A stretch of 8,769 nt of DNA from Patescibacteria group bacterium (GTDB lineage Bacteria; Patescibacteriota; UBA1384; XYA2-FULL-43-10; CAINNR01): the NCBI GenBank assembly GCA_028690755.1, contig JAQVAO010000016.1, positions 1 through 8,769 of the forward strand. Reading direction: 5' to 3'. The translations under genes were made by a program, and so were the position numbers. The notes under the pieces were generated by a model. That model was given only the letters and a program-made list of their open reading frames with translations. It did no database searches and was not told the DNA's origin. Positions 6,936 to 8,769 of the stretch are shown here, piece by piece; the first letter of the stretch is position 1; the number at the start of each line of letters is the position of its first letter.

Positions 6936-7342
6936 GATATATCTCCAATTAAATTTAATCCGGTATCAGAATCATATTTTCGGATAATCTTTTTTTCAAG
7001 TGGTCGAAATATTATTTCGCACGTACCGGAAACTTCTAAATTATCAACATGTCCACCAATGCAGTCCATGTCCTTATTTGACAGAGTAATGTGGCAGTGA
7101 AGAGCGATTTCGCCATCTTTTGTGCCAACATTTCCAGTAATATTAGTAATTTCAAACGGTCCCTGAACATCTCTAAAAATATACTCTTTATTCTCGAGAT
7201 CGTAAATTGCTAGTTTTGCCTTACTGGCGGCACCGAGTCCAGTAAACCAAGCAGAAACAATTTTATTTTTTTGACAATATTTTTTTATTGATGATATTAG
7301 TTCGTCTCCACGCTTCAAAATTAATAGTTGATTTTGGTTCAT
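6932..7342 (-). CDS. PPC/DUF296 domain protein (PD1-like)
   Basis: The whole 136-aa protein is one PPC (DUF296) domain, a small trimeric fold also found in plant AT-hook proteins and often labelled PD1-like DNA-binding. Evidence is the typical order: RGDELISSIKKYCQKNKI (11-28), AWFTGLGAASKAKLAIYD (31-48), LHCHITLSNKD (81-91) and GGHVDNLEVSGTCEI (96-110). His82, His84 and His98 are the conserved histidines, probably a metal site. There is no AT-hook and no signal peptide, so it should be cytoplasmic. The molecular function of bacterial members is not settled. Its ATG overlaps the stop of the small membrane protein by 4 nt (ATGA), and its own stop overlaps the glutamate dehydrogenase ATG in the same way. 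It has no clear SD, so it is probably translated by coupling. A regulatory or accessory role for the dehydrogenase is only suggested by this arrangement. Confidence 0.88.
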   Translation of the reverse strand: MNQNQLLILKRGDELISSIKKYCQKNKIVSAWFTGLGAASKAKLAIYDLENKEYIFRDVQGPFEITNITGNVGTKDGEIALHCHITLSNKDMDCIGGHVDNLEVSGTCEIIFRPLEKKIIRKYDSDTGLNLIGDIS

Positions 7343-7590
7343 ATTTTTATCTTAATAATTAAAAATTCAAATATTATTAAAAGTATTTTTAATAAAGTTT
7401 TTAAGGCCGGAATTGTTGCAGGAATAAATATGATAATAGCAACTATCCAAATGATATTGCCTTTAATAAAATTGTAGATCGAGTATGCCAAAGCTAGCAA
7501 CACAAATAAAGACAAAAAACCGGCATATGTCGGTGACATCGTCGAGAGCAATTTATCATAGTATGAAAATATCGTGTTTATGACTTCCAT
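7339..7590 (-). CDS. Small hydrophobic membrane protein of unknown function
   Basis: I do not recognise this 83-aa protein. A short polar N-terminus (about 1-19) is followed by two or three membrane segments: about 20-42 (FLSLFVLLALAYSIYNFI), 45-63 (NIIWIVAIIIFIPA) and 65-82, the last mixed with lysines. There are no cysteines or other obvious active-site residues. That it is real is supported by position: it starts 9 nt after the LytR_C stop and its TGA overlaps the PPC start as ATGA. No SD is visible, so it probably depends on coupling to the LytR_C gene. A perfect palindrome, GCTAAAATTTTAGC (7591-7604), covers the junction just before its ATG. It could be a partner of the LytR_C membrane protein, but the sequence does not show this. 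Confidence 0.75.
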   Translation of the reverse strand: MEVINTIFSYYDKLLSTMSPTYAGFLSLFVLLALAYSIYNFIKGNIIWIVAIIIFIPATIPALKTLLKILLIIFEFLIIKIKI

Positions 7591-7599
7591 GCTAAAATT

Positions 7600-8409
7600 T
7601 TAGCTTTTACCAGCGACCACTACCAGATCATACAAGCTGCCAGTCACAGTGTTGCTTTCTTCTAGTAAGACCGAATAGCTATCTTCGAGTGCCTGCTTGA
7701 CTAAGTTGGCCTCAGCTTCTTTGCCGGTTTTGAAATATATATAAGTTTTTTGATAGTTAAATGAACTAGCGTTTCCGGTATATTTTATTGTAAAGCCGTC
7801 GGCTATCAGTATATCAGAAGCAGTTTTTGCCGCTAGTTTAATGCCTGATCCGTTTAAAACGGAAATCGATATCTGAGATTTGTCTATTGCTGTCGGCTGG
7901 CTAGTTTCCTCCTCTGTTTTTTCTGTATTTTTGTTATCAATATTGCTTTCTGTGTTTTCAAGCGTCTTGCTGGAAGACTCTAATAAATCATTCAAATTTT
8001 GATCGTTTTGCTCTTTGATTGAACCGTCAAAGAAACTTTTAATCGTTGAGTAATTTTGCCAGACGATCAGGCTTAAAAGCGACAAGATGACGATTGAGAT
8101 TATCAATGTATAAAGCCAATGATAGTTATTTTTCTGCTCTTTTGTTTTTTCTGTTTTAGGTCGATATTCCTCGGCGATATTATTTCTCTGGATTGGGGTT
8201 CCGTCAAAAAAATCTTCTTCACCTGGGTGATGTGCTTGACCAAAATATCCCCGCCCGCTTTTTTCTGCTCTCGATTCTTCCTCTTTCTTGGCGAGCTCAA
8301 TTATGCGGCGATATTTTCTTGGTTTTATATCATCAGAGATACCCAAAGAACCCTCCCAGGTAGTGAAAATTTGACTGCTTTCTAGAGTTGTTGCCAAATT
8401 CTCTTTCAA
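7600..8409 (-). CDS. LytR C-terminal domain membrane protein without LCP catalytic domain
   Basis: This 269-aa protein has a charged cytoplasmic N-terminal part (1-97), one transmembrane segment at about 98-117 (HWLYTLIISIVILSLLSLIV), a Ser/Asn/Glu-rich low-complexity linker (about 130-176) and a LytR_C domain (PF13399 type) at about 179-267. The domain signature is ISVLNGSGIKLAAKTASDIL (182-201), then DGFTIKYTGNASSFNYQKT (204-222) and IYFKTGKEAEANLV (224-237). In other bacteria this domain follows an LCP glycopolymer-transferase domain; here no LCP part exists, so it is not itself a transferase. A role in cell-envelope binding or protein interaction is inferred. The start is TTG at 8409 (or TTG 8397): two in-frame stops lie just upstream, and the frame contains no ATG at all. 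The small membrane protein follows after 9 nt. Confidence 0.85.
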   Translation of the reverse strand: MKENLATTLESSQIFTTWEGSLGISDDIKPRKYRRIIELAKKEEESRAEKSGRGYFGQAHHPGEEDFFDGTPIQRNNIAEEYRPKTEKTKEQKNNYHWLYTLIISIVILSLLSLIVWQNYSTIKSFFDGSIKEQNDQNLNDLLESSSKTLENTESNIDNKNTEKTEEETSQPTAIDKSQISISVLNGSGIKLAAKTASDILIADGFTIKYTGNASSFNYQKTYIYFKTGKEAEANLVKQALEDSYSVLLEESNTVTGSLYDLVVVAGKS

Positions 8410-8549
8410 AATTTATTACCAGGTTTCATGTCTAACGTCACGACTTATTTGACAAAGAAAGCACAAAACAACTGTCAAATTTCTACTACCTGGCGTCCTG
8501 TGGCACTACACAACCATTCTACCAGAGGGCCTAGTTGGTCTGCAACTAA
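8410..8549 (-). promoter_or_regulatory. 140-bp intergenic region with nested inverted repeats
   Basis: It lies between the AbrB-like gene and the LytR_C gene. Outer arms CCAGGT (8419-8424) and ACCTGG (8488-8493) enclose inner arms ATTTGACA (8447-8454) and TGTCAAAT (8473-8480). A separate hairpin, TAGTTG (8532-8537) with CAACTA (8543-8548), follows the AbrB-like stop but has no T-tract, so it is not a clear terminator. TTGACA occurs in both inner arms, but no TATAAT-like hexamer sits at the right distance on the minus strand. A TGG-TAATAA extended -10 candidate at 8419-8412 would start transcription almost at the TTG codon. The region may hold the promoter or operator of the LytR_C series; nothing decides this. 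Confidence 0.35.
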
Positions 8550-8769
8550 TTACCACCGAGCTTTTTTATTATTTTCTTGAGTTGCAGCCTTATTTTTCTG
8601 AGTTGATTTTGTCTCTTTCGCATCGAATATCTTATCTGTATTTTTGTTTTTGCTGATCACAATCTCTTTGGTGTCTTCACTTACTCTCATTGAGACGATA
8701 TCACCTTTTACCCATTTTAATTTAGTTATTACAGATTTCGGCAGCGTGACACACAAACTGTAATTAGAA
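8550..8769 (-). CDS. AbrB/SpoVT-like DNA-binding protein, 5' end beyond window
   Basis: The frame is open through the right edge, and 72 residues are visible. SLCVTLPKSVITKLKWVKGD followed by IVSMRVSEDTKEIVISK is the swapped-hairpin AbrB/MazE/SpoVT pattern: a short strand ending in TLPK, an amphipathic turn, WVKGD, then two strands. Such proteins bind DNA as dimers and act as transition-state regulators or as antitoxins. The remaining C-terminus is low-complexity and basic (Lys, Asn, Thr, Gln; ending NNKKARW). A TTG at 8756 could be taken as the start, but it would cut the first strand; the open frame SNYSL before it shows that the true start lies upstream. No toxin gene is seen downstream, where the LytR_C gene comes next after 140 nt. 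Confidence 0.75.
   Translation of the reverse strand, partial: SNYSLCVTLPKSVITKLKWVKGDIVSMRVSEDTKEIVISKNKNTDKIFDAKETKSTQKNKAATQENNKKARW

Noticed and set aside
6733..6987. Rightward open frame of 84 codons opposite the glutamate dehydrogenase start
   Set aside because: Antisense to the conserved dehydrogenase N-terminus, with no promoter or SD; a shadow.
7591..7604. Perfect 14-bp palindrome GCTAAAATTTTAGC at the LytR_C/small membrane protein junction
   Set aside because: A 14-bp AT-rich palindrome is expected by chance about once in a window of this size, and there is no loop or T-tract to make it a terminator. Noted in the gene entry only.
8103..8385. Open frames of 65 codons (minus) and 88 codons (plus) within the LytR_C gene
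   Set aside because: They overlap the LytR_C N-terminal and membrane region in other frames and carry no recognisable domain.
8450..8478. TTGACA followed after 18 bp by another hexamer as a sigma-70 promoter
   Set aside because: The hexamer at the right distance is TGTCAA, the partner arm of an inverted repeat, and bears no resemblance to TATAAT.
8410..8549. tRNA-like or small RNA gene in the 140-bp gap
   Set aside because: The hairpins do not form a cloverleaf, there is no T-loop GTTCRANNC sequence, and no intrinsic terminator follows.
1..8769. Recoding of TGA (as in Gracilibacteria or Absconditabacteria)
   Set aside because: TGA serves as a real stop in two overlapping ATGA junctions, and conserved genes read through without in-frame TGA.

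Overview
The window looks like a piece of a small, streamlined genome of the Patescibacteria (CPR) type, possibly Saccharibacteria. This is inferred from gene content and style only: AT-rich DNA, tightly packed genes, a membrane-anchored DUF3048 protein, a stand-alone LytR C-terminal-domain protein, an SLT-type transglycosylase with an acidic calcium-loop-like insert, and many starts with weak or no Shine-Dalgarno (SD) sequence. The genetic code appears standard: TGA is used as a stop (the small membrane protein and the PPC protein both end in TGA) and conserved tryptophans are TGG.

Layout. Positions 1-82 hold the first 27 codons of a leftward gene cut by the window edge, possibly an HTH/integrase-type transposase. 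Positions 83-267 are a regulatory region with a near-ideal sigma-70 promoter (TTGACA, 17 bp, TGC-TATAAT) and two RNA hairpins. It drives a rightward secreted or membrane-anchored lytic transglycosylase (268-993). A bidirectional terminator (1007-1041) separates this gene from a long leftward gene series.

The leftward series runs from the right edge in this order: an AbrB/SpoVT-like protein (5' end off the edge), a 140-bp gap with nested inverted repeats, a LytR_C-domain membrane protein, a small membrane protein, a PPC/DUF296 protein, glutamate dehydrogenase, thioredoxin reductase, RarA, DUF3048 and enolase. From LytR_C to enolase, junctions are 4-nt ATGA overlaps or gaps of 9-13 nt, except 42 nt before DUF3048. 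There the sequence offers a possible internal promoter.

The most notable anomaly is in the glutamate dehydrogenase gene. Its frame is broken once, exactly at an A8 tract. Beyond the tract the rest of the enzyme is intact in the +1 frame, including the conserved [12 protein letters not shown] motif, and it ends at a TAG inside the SD of trxB. The likely explanations are a homopolymer sequencing error, transcriptional slippage or a very recent mutation.

Functionally the series mixes cell-envelope proteins (LytR_C, DUF3048, the small membrane protein), redox and nitrogen metabolism (glutamate dehydrogenase, thioredoxin reductase), glycolysis (enolase) and replication-fork maintenance (RarA). 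This looks like a housekeeping superoperon rather than a dedicated pathway. I see no CRISPR array, no tRNA or rRNA, and no clear defence system or novel multi-gene system.
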